Positions 1 through 8,900 of a DNA stretch of 64,000 bases are shown here, piece after piece (position 1 is the first letter of the stretch; each line of letters begins with the position of its first letter). The translations under genes and the position numbers were made by a program. Source of the stretch: Corallococcus macrosporus DSM 14697 (GTDB lineage: Bacteria; Myxococcota; Myxococcia; Myxococcales; Myxococcaceae); the NCBI RefSeq assembly GCF_002305895.1, contig NZ_CP022203.1, positions 4,194,501 to 4,258,500 on the forward strand. Direction: 5' to 3'. Under the pieces are notes generated by a model. That model ran no database searches, was not told the origin of the DNA, and saw only the letters and a program-made list of their open reading frames with translations.

Positions 1-248
1 TGCCACGGCAAGAGCCCCCGGGCGCTGACGGGGTCCAGCACGCGGGCCAGATAGGGCACCAGGAACGGGAAGCGGGCCTCCAGCGTGGCCCGGCCCTCGT
101 GCGTGAAGATGAAGGCGAAGCCCCGGCTGGCCTGGAACGACCCCATCAAGGGGCTGCGGGCCACGAAGCGCGAGCCGAGCAGGGCGTCCCTCAGCGCATG
201 CAGCTCGGTGCGGGGGAGGGCCTTTTGATGGGTGGTGTAAGCGCGCAC
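1..248 (-). CDS. Hypothetical protein, N-terminal part only (runs off left edge)
   Basis: An open frame enters from the left edge and reads leftwards from a GTG at 248; 82 codons are visible with no stop. A GGGAAG about 11 nt upstream could be its ribosome site. The visible protein has a basic, mixed N-terminus, then a stretch with FAFIFTHEGRATLEARFPF and VPYLARVLDP. I do not recognise the family. The frame is continuous upstream to a stop near 288, so a rarer start codon further out (for example ATT) cannot be excluded. It is divergent from the O-methyltransferase gene, so the ~100 nt between them should hold both promoters. Confidence 0.5.
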   Translation of the reverse strand, partial: MRAYTTHQKALPRTELHALRDALLGSRFVARSPLMGSFQASRGFAFIFTHEGRATLEARFPFLVPYLARVLDPVSARGLLPW

Positions 249-299
249 AGAGGCTTGGACTTCCCGACGAATAAGAGAACCGTAGCAGTTTTACAGCCT

Positions 300-310
300 A
301 CCTTATAGGT
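300..310. promoter_or_regulatory. Palindrome in the divergent promoter region
   Basis: ACCT-TAT-AGGT is a perfect 4+4 inverted repeat around a 3-nt centre, 43 nt before the methyltransferase start, and it contains a -10-like TATAGG. It could be an operator or simply part of a promoter; short palindromes occur by chance, so confidence is low. Confidence 0.2.
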
Positions 311-352
311 TGCAGCCTTGCCGTGGCTTCACAACACCTTGGAGACGGACAC

Positions 353-1396
353 ATGAGCCAGCAACCTCGAGCCTCTCACGCGCCTCCGCCGCCCGCCGCC
401 TTGCAGATGACGCAAATGGTCTATGGCTTCTGGGTTTCCCGGTGCCTCCAAATCATGGCGGAGCTGGGGCTCGCCGACATCATTGGGGATGTGCCCAAGA
501 CGGTCGAGGAGCTCGCCGACGCCAGCGGCACGCATGCCCCGACGCTGCGGCGGATGTTGCGTCTGCTCAGCGGGCTGGGCGTGCTCGTGAAGGATGAAGC
601 CACGCAGCGCTGGGCCCTCACGGAGCTGGGCGGAATGCTCCGCAAGGACAACCCGGGCTCCGTGTATGGCTCGCTCATGGCGCATGGCCATCTGCTGTCA
701 TGGCAGGCCTGGGGGGACCTGGCCACCGCCTTGAAGACGGGCAAGCCCACGGTGGAGAAGTTCATGGGCGACACGTTCTTCAACTACATGACGACGCACC
801 CCGACGTCGCCGCCATCTTCAATGGCAGCATGGCCGCGTATCAGACGATGAACGCGCCGGCGGTGGTGAACGCGTATGACTTTTCCTCCGCGCGCACCGT
901 CGTCGACGTGGGCGGCGGTACCGGCATGTTGCTGGCGCACATCCTGGGCGCCAACCCTGGCGTGCGCGGCACCATCTTCGAGATGCCTCACGTCGCCGTG
1001 GAGGCCCGTGAGCGGCTCGCCCAGCGGGGCTTGTCGGGGCGCTGCGACGTGGTTGACGGAGACTTCTTCGCGCGCATCACCCCGGAGGGCCACGACGTCT
1101 ACATCCTGTCGCAGATCCTCCATGACTGGGATGACGAGCAGAGCCTGCGCATCCTCCAGAACATCCGCGCGGCGATGCGCCCCGACTCGCGGCTGCTCAT
1201 CGTGGAGACGGTGCTGCCGGGTGACAACGTGCAGCACTTCGGCAACCTCTATGACATGGCCATGCTGGTGCTCGTGGGCGGCCGCGAGCGCACGGGCCCG
1301 GAGTACACGGCGCTGCTGGAGAAGGCGGGGCTGAGGCTGTCCAACGTCTTCCCGACGGCGATGCCGCCCAGCGTCGTCGAAGCCGTGGTGGCCTGA
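353..1396 (+). CDS. SAM-dependent O-methyltransferase
   Basis: This is a 347-residue protein of the plant-type/small-molecule O-methyltransferase family (PF00891 with an N-terminal dimerisation winged helix). Residues about 15-110 form the dimerisation part. The SAM-binding loop VDVGGGTG is at about 184-191, and the catalytic-base motif LHDWDDE places the general-base histidine near residue 257. I chose the ATG at 353 because GGAG lies 8 nt before it; a GTG/ATG start further upstream would place the ribosome site inside the gene. Members methylate hydroxyl groups of aromatic or polyketide metabolites; the substrate cannot be told here, and no biosynthetic genes are adjacent. Convergent with the topoisomerase gene. 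Confidence 0.88.
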   Translation: MSQQPRASHAPPPPAALQMTQMVYGFWVSRCLQIMAELGLADIIGDVPKTVEELADASGTHAPTLRRMLRLLSGLGVLVKDEATQRWALTELGGMLRKDNPGSVYGSLMAHGHLLSWQAWGDLATALKTGKPTVEKFMGDTFFNYMTTHPDVAAIFNGSMAAYQTMNAPAVVNAYDFSSARTVVDVGGGTGMLLAHILGANPGVRGTIFEMPHVAVEARERLAQRGLSGRCDVVDGDFFARITPEGHDVYILSQILHDWDDEQSLRILQNIRAAMRPDSRLLIVETVLPGDNVQHFGNLYDMAMLVLVGGRERTGPEYTALLEKAGLRLSNVFPTAMPPSVVEAVVA

Positions 1397-1418
1397 GCCA
1401 ACGCCGCGGGGCGGGGGC

Positions 1419-2528
1419 TCAGTGCCGCGCCCGCCTCCGGCGCCGCCGGGACGTGTCGAGCATGTCGAGCAGGGCCTTCTCCGAACAGTGAAGGCTCCCG
1501 CTCCGTGTCTCCGCCAGCTCGTCCACGGAGTCGAACCAGGTGTCCACCACCTGCCCGCGCTCGAACATCGCGAGCACGGAGGGGTAGATATACGAGGAGC
1601 GCGCCACCGCGGGGGTGTTGCCCAGGTGCTCGGCGGCCTCCTTCACGGCGGCCACCATCGTCTTCTTGAGCACCGTCTGCTTCACCGGGCCGCCGGGGGC
1701 CTTGGCCCGCTCGCGCGCCCGGGCCAGCGCGCAGGCGCAGATGAGGGTGCCGGCCCAGGTGCGGAAGTCCTTGGCGCTGAACTGGTCGCCCATGACCTCC
1801 TGGATGTACTCGTTGATGTGGCGGCGCCGCACGTCCACCACGAAGCCGTCATCCAGCACGAACTTGAAGACGTCGCGCCCGGGCACCTTCAAGAGGCGCC
1901 GCACCAGCGTGGCCACCCGCCGGTCGCGGAGCTGCCTCCGCTGCTGCTTGCCGCTCTTGCCAGGGAAGTCGAAGTGCACCGTGTCCCCGGCCACGCGCAC
2001 GTGCCGGCGGCGCAGGGTGGCGATGCCGAAGCTGCCATTCTCTTCCGCGTACTGCTGGCTCCCGGGGCGGATGAAGCAGGTGCCCAGGATGCGGAGGATG
2101 CCCGCCATCACCTTGTCCCGGCCCAGGCCCTGCTTGCGCAGGTCCGCGTTGACTCGCCGCCGCATCCGGGGGAGCGCCCGCGCGAAGCTGACGATTCGCC
2201 GGAACTTCTCCTCGTCCCGCCTGCGGGTGTGTGAGGCGTGATAGCGGTACTGCCAGCGCCCCGCGGCGTCCCGGCCCACGGCCTGCAAACGCGCCGTGGG
2301 GGAGGGGGCGATGGCCACGTCCGTCCAGGCGGGAGGGAGGCGCAGCGCGTCGATTCGCTCGCGCTCCCCCGGGCTCACGGCCCGGCCATCCGGCTGGACA
2401 TAGCGGAAACCCCGCTTGGGGGAGCCCCGCCGCCGGATGCCGGCGCGCTGGAGCCGTTCGAGCTGCGTCTCGCGCCGGGCCCCTGGCCGGGGGCGGGGCT
2501 GCCGGGTGGGTTCCGCGTGAAGGGCCAT
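1419..2528 (-). CDS. DNA topoisomerase IB (poxvirus/eukaryote-like)
   Basis: A 369-residue type IB topoisomerase, which relaxes DNA supercoils through a 3'-phosphotyrosyl intermediate. The N-terminal domain (about 40-120) carries the LPPAWTDVAIAP signature; the catalytic domain follows with the KDFRTWAGT motif (active-site Arg/Lys region). The nucleophilic tyrosine is most likely Tyr313 in RSSYIYPSV near the C-terminus; Tyr315 is the alternative. The two ends are Arg-rich, as is common in bacterial TopIB. The tail after the tyrosine is about 55 residues. Transcribed alone, convergent with the methyltransferase and divergent from the YqiJ-like gene. Confidence 0.9.
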   Translation of the reverse strand: MALHAEPTRQPRPRPGARRETQLERLQRAGIRRRGSPKRGFRYVQPDGRAVSPGERERIDALRLPPAWTDVAIAPSPTARLQAVGRDAAGRWQYRYHASHTRRRDEEKFRRIVSFARALPRMRRRVNADLRKQGLGRDKVMAGILRILGTCFIRPGSQQYAEENGSFGIATLRRRHVRVAGDTVHFDFPGKSGKQQRRQLRDRRVATLVRRLLKVPGRDVFKFVLDDGFVVDVRRRHINEYIQEVMGDQFSAKDFRTWAGTLICACALARARERAKAPGGPVKQTVLKKTMVAAVKEAAEHLGNTPAVARSSYIYPSVLAMFERGQVVDTWFDSVDELAETRSGSLHCSEKALLDMLDTSRRRRRRARH

Positions 2529-2706
2529 GCGCCTGGGCTGGGAGGAACCCCGCTCACCCCATTGTGAGCGGTCTTCCTGTAGTGCTCAGGGTGGGGCCGA
2601 GCGGCAACGCAGGTGCCGCCCGGTCGCCCGCCCAGGGGCAAGGCAGAAAAGCGCCCGGTGCGTTTTCGACGGGAATGACATTCGTTTAGAGTGCAGCGCA
2701 AGCCGC

Positions 2707-3549
2707 ATGAGCGCCTTCCTCGACACCATCCTGGCCTTCCCGACCGCCATCTTCACCATCGTCCTCGGCGTGGTGATGACGTACTGGCTGTTCGTCATCG
2801 TGGGCGCGGTGGGCATCGACTTGTTCGATGGGGACATCTCGGTGGAGGCGGGTGGCAAGGCCTTGAGCGGCGCCGTCGAGGGCGGTGGCAAGGCATTGGG
2901 CGGCGCCATCGAAGGTGGTGGCAAGGCATTGGGCGGCGCCATCGAAGGCGGTGGCAAGGCATTGGGCGGCGCGAAGGCGCTGGTGGGCTCCGACGCGGAC
3001 TTCGACGTCGACGGCGGCGGGGTCCTGGCGGCCATGGGCTTCGCCGGCATCCCCATCACCGTGTCCGTGAGCTTCGTCGCGTTCATCGCCTGGTTCCTGT
3101 CGGTGCTGAGCGCGCAGCCGCTGCACCAGGCGCTGGGCGGGGTGCTGCCGTCGTGGCTGCTGAGCAGCGGGCTGGGGCTGGCGTGCTTCGCCACGGGGAC
3201 GGTGACGGCGGGCCTCGCGGTCCGGCCCTTGCGGCCGGTGTTCGTGGCTAGGCGCGCGCCGGGCCGGGACGCGCTGATGGGCCGCGTGTGCACCATCTCC
3301 AGCGGCAGCGTGACGGCCAGGACGGGGCACGCGACCTTCGAGGACGGCGGGGCGGGGGTCATCCTCAACGTCGTCTGCTCGAAGCCCAATGAACTCAAAC
3401 GAGGGCAGCCGGCGCTGATCCTCGCGTACGACGCCGACAGGCATGTCTACGAAGTGGAGCCGGTCGACTGGCTGCTGCCGGAGGAGCTGGAGCAGCTCCA
3501 GGACCCGGCCCGCGCCGCGGCCCTGGCGCGCGTGAAGGCACGAGGCTGA
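2707..3549 (+). CDS. yqiJ: YqiJ-like inner-membrane OB-fold protein
   Basis: A 280-residue membrane protein that lies directly upstream of a YqiK-type flotillin, the same order as yqiJ-yqiK in E. coli. Start taken at ATG 2707, giving a hydrophobic N-terminus (MSAFLDTILAFPTAIFTIVL). Residues 1-35 form one membrane segment; residues 49-91 are a Gly/Ala/Lys low-complexity stretch built of four tandem copies of an 11-residue unit (GGKALGGAIEG type); two more membrane segments span about 103-160; the C-terminal 100 residues look like the NfeD/YqiJ OB-fold (GRVCTISSGSVTARTGHATF and so on). Such proteins partner SPFH/flotillin proteins in the membrane. The family call is by architecture and context; the repeat insert is unusual. 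Confidence 0.72.
   Translation: MSAFLDTILAFPTAIFTIVLGVVMTYWLFVIVGAVGIDLFDGDISVEAGGKALSGAVEGGGKALGGAIEGGGKALGGAIEGGGKALGGAKALVGSDADFDVDGGGVLAAMGFAGIPITVSVSFVAFIAWFLSVLSAQPLHQALGGVLPSWLLSSGLGLACFATGTVTAGLAVRPLRPVFVARRAPGRDALMGRVCTISSGSVTARTGHATFEDGGAGVILNVVCSKPNELKRGQPALILAYDADRHVYEVEPVDWLLPEELEQLQDPARAAALARVKARG
2851..2979 (+). repeat. 33-bp in-frame tandem repeat (3 full units plus a partial fourth)
   Basis: Units begin at 2851, 2884, 2917 and 2950, each opening GGTGGCAAGGC. Units 2 and 3 differ only at the third base of their last codon (GGT versus GGC); unit 1 is more diverged; unit 4 is cut after 30 nt. Each unit encodes 11 residues of Gly/Ala/Lys-rich linker. Confidence 0.95.
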
Positions 3550-3664
3550 TGCATCACCGGCCGCGCTGAGGGGGCGGCCGTCACATTCGACGCCGGAGGG
3601 CTTTTGCGGGGGACCTCCGGCGCCTGATACAAGGCCCGCTGTCATCATCAATCAGGAATTGGCC

Positions 3665-5827
3665 ATGGATCCCATTACCGCGGTCGCCGCCGGCACCGGT
3701 GGCATCATCCTTCTCGGAGGCATCCTCCTCACCATCGTCCGGCTGTACCGGCAGGTGGACCAGGGCAAGGTGCTCATCGTCAACACGCTGAAGGCCGAGC
3801 CGGTCGTCACCTTCTCCGGCGCGGTGGTGTTCCCCATCATCAACCGCGCCGAGGTGATGGACATCGCCTTGAAGACGGTTGAAATCGACCGCCGCGGCAA
3901 GGAAGGCCTCATCTGCCGGGACAACATCCGCGCGGACATCAAGGTGACCTTCTTCGTGCGCGTGAACAAGACGCGCGAGGACGTGCTGAAGGTGGCGCAG
4001 TCCATTGGCTGCGCGCGCGCGTCCGACCAGGAGACGCTGGAGAACCTCTTCGAGGCCAAGTTCTCCGAGGCGCTCAAGACGGTGGGCAAGAGCTTCGACT
4101 TCGAGGAGCTCTACACCAAGCGCGAGGAGATCAAGGACCAGGTCGTCAACGTCATCGGCAGGGACCTCAGCGGCTACATGCTGGAGGACTGCGCCATCGA
4201 CTTCCTGGAGCAGACCCCCGTCGAGATGCTGGACAAGGACAACATCCTCGACGCGCAGGGCATCCGGAAGATCACCGAGCTGACCACCAAGCAGAACGTC
4301 TTCACCAACGAGCTGCGCCAGGACGAGCGCATGGCCGTCACCAAGCGCAACGTCGAGGCGGATGAGGCCATCTTCGCCCTCGAGCGTCAGCGCGAGGAGG
4401 CCGCGGCCAAGCAGAAGCGTGAGATTGACAGCATCCAGGCCCGCGAGACGGCCGAGGCCGAGCGCGTGAAGCAGGAGGAGTACGCCAAGGCCCAGCTCGC
4501 GCGCATCAAGGCGGAGGAGGAGATCCACATCAACGAGCAGAACAAGGCTCGTCAGGTGGAGGTCGCGCAGAAGAACCGCGAGCGCGTGGTGGGCGTGGAG
4601 GCCGAGCGCGTGGAGAAGGACCGCGCCCTGGAGGCCATCAACCGCGAGCGTGAGACGGAGCTGCAGCGCATCGCCAAGGAGAAGGCGCTGGAAGGCGAGA
4701 AGAAGCTCATCGCCGACGTGGTGCGCGCCCGCATCGCCGTGGAGAAGACGGTGGCCGAGGAGGAGGAGCGCATCAAGGACCTGCGCGTGAAGGCCGAGGC
4801 CACCCGCCGCAAGGACGCGCTGCTCATCACCGCCGAGGCGCAGGCGCAGGAGAAGCTGGTCAAGGACATCAAGGCGGCCGAGGCCTCCAACGAGGTGGCC
4901 AAGTTCAGCGCCAAGGAGAAGCTGACGCTGGCCGAGGCCGAGCTCGAGGCCGCCGACAAGACGGCCAAGGCGAAGGTCCGCCTGGCCGAGGGCGTCCAGG
5001 CCGAGGCCGCCGCCGAGGGCCTCGCCGAGGTGCGCGTGAAGGAGGCCGACGCGCAGGCGCAGGAGAAGCTGGGCATGGTCAACGTCCGCGTGAAGGAGGC
5101 GGAGGCCGGCGCCATCGAGAAGCAGGGCCAGGCGGAGGCGGCCATCGTCCGCGAGAAGCTGCTGGCGGAGGCCGCGGGCGCGCAGGAGAAGGGGCTGGCC
5201 CAGGCGCGCGTGCTGGAGGCGGAAGCCAGCGCCATCCAGAAGCGCGGCGAGGCGGAGGCCATCGCCACGCGCGAGAAGCAGCTGGCCGAGGCCGCTGCCA
5301 TCCAGGAGAAGCTGCTGGCCGAGGCCCGGGGCCTGGCGGAGAAGGCCGCGTCCATGAAGCTGATGGACGGCGTCGGTCGCGAGCACGAGGAGTTCCGCCT
5401 CAAGCTCAACAAGGAGCGCGACGTGGAGCTGGAGTCCATCCGCGCGCGGAAGGACATCGCGCACGCCCAGGCCGAGGTGCTGGCCAAGGCGTTCGCCAAC
5501 GCGAAGTTCAACATCGTCGGTGGCGACGGCCAGTTCTTCGAGCGCTTCGTCAAGGCGGTGTCGTTCGGCTCCGCGGTGGACGGCGCGCTGGACCACGGCG
5601 AGGCGCTGCAGAAGGCGCTGGGTGGCTACCTCAACGGCGAGAAGGACTTCGCGGCGGACCTGAAGGAGGTCCTCTCCAAGCCCGGCCTCACCAACGACGC
5701 GCAGAACCTGGCGGTCGCCGCGCTGCTGCACAAGATGGCGGCCAGCCCGGTCGCCGCCACCGGCGCGGGCCTCAAGGCGCTGGTGAACGAGGTCAAGCCC
5801 GGCACGACGGACACCACGCAGGGCTGA
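3665..5827 (+). CDS. yqiK: Flotillin-family SPFH protein (YqiK-like)
   Basis: A 720-residue membrane-anchored SPFH/Band 7 protein. Residues about 5-25 are a single N-terminal membrane helix, residues about 30-200 the SPFH domain (starting at GKVLIVNTLKAEP), then a very long Ala/Glu/Lys/Arg-rich coiled coil from about 210 to 600, and a C-terminal globular tail. I chose the ATG at 3665 because AGGAA lies 6 nt upstream; a TTG 6 nt earlier overlaps that site. Flotillins oligomerise on membranes and organise ordered lipid microdomains. It follows the YqiJ-like gene by 115 nt and precedes the giant AAA+ gene by 143 nt, all co-directional, so the three probably work together at the inner membrane. 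Confidence 0.88.
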   Translation: MDPITAVAAGTGGIILLGGILLTIVRLYRQVDQGKVLIVNTLKAEPVVTFSGAVVFPIINRAEVMDIALKTVEIDRRGKEGLICRDNIRADIKVTFFVRVNKTREDVLKVAQSIGCARASDQETLENLFEAKFSEALKTVGKSFDFEELYTKREEIKDQVVNVIGRDLSGYMLEDCAIDFLEQTPVEMLDKDNILDAQGIRKITELTTKQNVFTNELRQDERMAVTKRNVEADEAIFALERQREEAAAKQKREIDSIQARETAEAERVKQEEYAKAQLARIKAEEEIHINEQNKARQVEVAQKNRERVVGVEAERVEKDRALEAINRERETELQRIAKEKALEGEKKLIADVVRARIAVEKTVAEEEERIKDLRVKAEATRRKDALLITAEAQAQEKLVKDIKAAEASNEVAKFSAKEKLTLAEAELEAADKTAKAKVRLAEGVQAEAAAEGLAEVRVKEADAQAQEKLGMVNVRVKEAEAGAIEKQGQAEAAIVREKLLAEAAGAQEKGLAQARVLEAEASAIQKRGEAEAIATREKQLAEAAAIQEKLLAEARGLAEKAASMKLMDGVGREHEEFRLKLNKERDVELESIRARKDIAHAQAEVLAKAFANAKFNIVGGDGQFFERFVKAVSFGSAVDGALDHGEALQKALGGYLNGEKDFAADLKEVLSKPGLTNDAQNLAVAALLHKMAASPVAATGAGLKALVNEVKPGTTDTTQG

Positions 5828-5840
5828 CCGTCCTGGAAGG

Positions 5841-5932
5841 GCCACCGCCGCGAACCGGCGGCGGTGGCACGGCTGTAAGACGACCCTCACCCCGGCCTCC
5901 CCTCCGGGGTGGCGCCCCTCCGCTCGGGAGGG
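5841..5932. repeat. Cluster of three palindromes (REP-like intergenic element)
   Basis: Three stem-loops lie in a row: GCCACCGCCG (5841-5850) with its complement at 5859-5868; CACCCCGG (5888-5895) with its complement at 5904-5911; CCCTCC (5916-5921) with GGAGGG (5927-5932). The second and third resemble the widespread CCCTCACCCCGG... intergenic repeats of GC-rich genomes. None ends in a T tract, so they are not obvious intrinsic terminators, but they could modulate read-through or mRNA stability between the flotillin and AAA+ genes. Confidence 0.6.
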
Positions 5933-5970
5933 TGCGGGGGTGGGGGTCTCCGCTTTCTCGGTGAACAACC

Positions 5971-8900
5971 ATGGCAACTGACGGTGGCAAGGGCGCGGCG
6001 CCCGCGGGCGAGGCGGCGCTGGAAGGCGGCAGCTACGAGGTCATCCGCGCGCGGCTGCTGGCGCAGGCGGACGTCCTCGGCGGGAAGGCGACGGACCTCA
6101 ACGGGCGGCGCAAGGCGCTGTTCGGCGGGACGGAGCTGTCCGTCATTGGCAACGAGCGGGTGCGCACCGAGAACAACTGCGTCCCGTGCGACATCGCCAG
6201 CGTCGGCAAGTACCTGCTCTTCGGCTACAACGTCTTCATCGGCTTGAAGCGCGAGACGTCGGTGTCCGACGTGTTCTCGCTGCACAAGTTCGAGAAGACG
6301 GCCGACGGCTTCGACTTCTCCACGGTGCCGGACACCGAGGCGGGCGGGTTCCTGGCGGACCCGCGCTTCGTGAAGGACTTCGGCGAGCTCTACAAGTACT
6401 ACAAGGACGCCAAGCTCCTCCAGATTCGCAAGCTGGACTCGCGCCTGCTGGCCATCTTCCAGACGGGCCAGTCGCTGCGCGACATCAAGGTCTTCCGCTT
6501 CAGCCTGGATCTGGAGGGCCGCGCCACCTACCTGGACAACCAGGGCGAGCGTGACCACGTCTTCCCGCCGTCGCACGACTTCGAGTGGACGGTGGCCACG
6601 CGGGACAACTACGTCACCGGCCAGCACCCGCACGTCAACGTGCTGGACCAGGTGTTCGTGGAGACGGTGAAGGGCGACCTCACCGTCAAGGTGGAGGACA
6701 ACACCTCCAGCGGCATGGGCATCTACAGCGAGCCCGTGGACGACCCGGACCAGTCGCTGGACGACGCCGAGTTCGCCTGGGCGCGGGTGGGCACCCTCAT
6801 CCTCCTGCGGGTGCTGCCCTTCCGGGAGAAGGCGCACCGCTACCTCGTCTTCAACTCGCGCACGCAGCACGTGGTGCGCATCGACGCCATTGGCCAGGCG
6901 TGCGTGCGGCTGCCGGAGGACCAGGGCATCGTCTTCCCCGGCGGCTACTACCTCCAGACGGGGGACTTCAAGGTCTTCGACGGCGCCGCGGCGTCGGAGG
7001 GCATGGAGTTCAAGCGCGCCATCCGCTCGCCCAACGGCGAGGACGTGCTCTACATCTTCCACCGGCGCACGGACGGCTGCTACGTCCTGTTCCCGTACAA
7101 CCTGGTGCGCAAGGAGGTGCAGAACCCCCTGGTGGCGCACGGCATGAGCCTGTTCTCCGACGGCCAGCTCGTCATCTTCCGCTCCACGTCGGACGAGCCC
7201 ACGCGCGTCCACCCGATGCAGGTGTGGCAGACGCCGTTCGTCTCCGCGGAGCACGCGGCGGCCACGCCGCCGGCCCCCGGCTACCTGGGCAAGGTGGGCA
7301 ACGCGGAGCTGGTGCGCGGCATCTCCGACGCGTTGACGATTCAGCGCGTCGCGAAGTCGGAGAAGCCCACCCGGCGCACCTACGAGGACCTGGTGGGCGC
7401 GGCCACCCGCGCGCTGGACGCGTACTACTGGCTGGGCCACGAGGAGACGGGGCTCCAGGAGCCCATCGAGACGCTGCGGCGCACCGCCGAGCTCATCATC
7501 GATGAGTTCGAGAAGGTGGTCGCGATGCAGAAGCGCGCCACCGAGGCATTGGCGGTCGCCGAGACGGAGCAGGAGACGCTGCTGCTCCGCGTCCAGCCGG
7601 AGAACCTCACCCACGCCGAAGCCTTCATGCAGGCGCTGGCGGACCTGCGCAAGCAGCGCGGGCACCTGATTACGCTGAAGGACATCCGCTACATGGACCT
7701 GGGGCGCGTGGACGTCCTGGAGACGGCGGTGGTGGAGGCGTCCGACCGGGTCAGCACGGCCTGCGTGGAGTTCCTCCAGACGGGCGAGGCCCTGGCGCCG
7801 CTGGCCCAGCGCCTGGACGAGCTGCTGGCGAAGCTGGAGCCGGTGCAGACGTCCGTGGAGCTGGCGCCCCTGGGCGAGGACATCGAGCGGACGGCCCATG
7901 GCCTGGAGGTCCTGGGCGAGGTCGTTGGCGGGCTCCAGGTGGGCGACCCGCTGGCCCGCGCCCGCATCCTGGAGGGCATCTCCGAGCTGTTCAGCCGCCT
8001 CAACCGCGTGCGCGCCAGCCTCGCGGCCAAGCGCAAGGAGCTGTCCGGCCGGGAGAAGCGCGCGGAGTTCGGCGCACAGTTCAAGCTGCTGGGGCAGAGC
8101 ATCGAGAGCGCGCTGTCCCAGGCGGACAGCCCGGAGCGCTGCGACGAGGCGATGTCCCGCCTCACGGTGCAACTGGAGGAGCTGGAGGGCCGCTTCGGCG
8201 AGTTCGACGAGTTCCTGGAGCAGATCACCCAGAAGCGCGAGGAGCTGCTGGAGGCCTTCGGCGCGCGCAAGCAGTCGCTGTTGGACGAGCGGCAGCGCCG
8301 CGCGCAGAGCCTCTTCGGCGCCGCGGAGCGCATCCTCCAGGGCGTGCAGCGCCGGGCGAAGTCGTTCAAGACGGACGACGAGCTCAACGGCTACTTCGCC
8401 TCCGACGCGATGATCCTCAAGCTGCGTCAGCTCGCTGACCAGCTCATGGAGCTCCAGGACAGCGTCCGCGCGGACGAGGTGCTGTCGCGGGTGAAGTCCG
8501 CGAAGCAGGACGCCCTGCGCGCCCTGCGCGACCGGCAGGACCTGTTCGCGGACGGCGAGAACCTCATCAAGCTGGGGACGTACCGCTTCAACGTCAACAC
8601 GCAGCCGCTGGACCTCACGCTGCTGCCGCGCGACGGCGAGCTGTACCTCCAGCTCACCGGCACGGACTACGCGCAGAAGGTGGATGACGCGGAGCTGCTG
8701 AAGTTCCGCGACCTCTGGGACCAGCACCTCGTCTCCGAGTCCCACACCGTCTACCGCTCCGAGTACCTGGCGGGCTGCCTCCTGGCGGACGCGGAGGACG
8801 GCAAGGCCGGGCAGTCCCTGGACGCGCTCCACGAGGCGCTGGTGGGCGGCGCGCTGCTGGAGAAGGTGCGCGCCTACGCGGCCGACCGCTTCGACGAGGG

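Noticed and set aside
2851-2979. Short regular repeats as a CRISPR array
   Set aside because: Units are contiguous with no spacers and keep the reading frame of a membrane protein.
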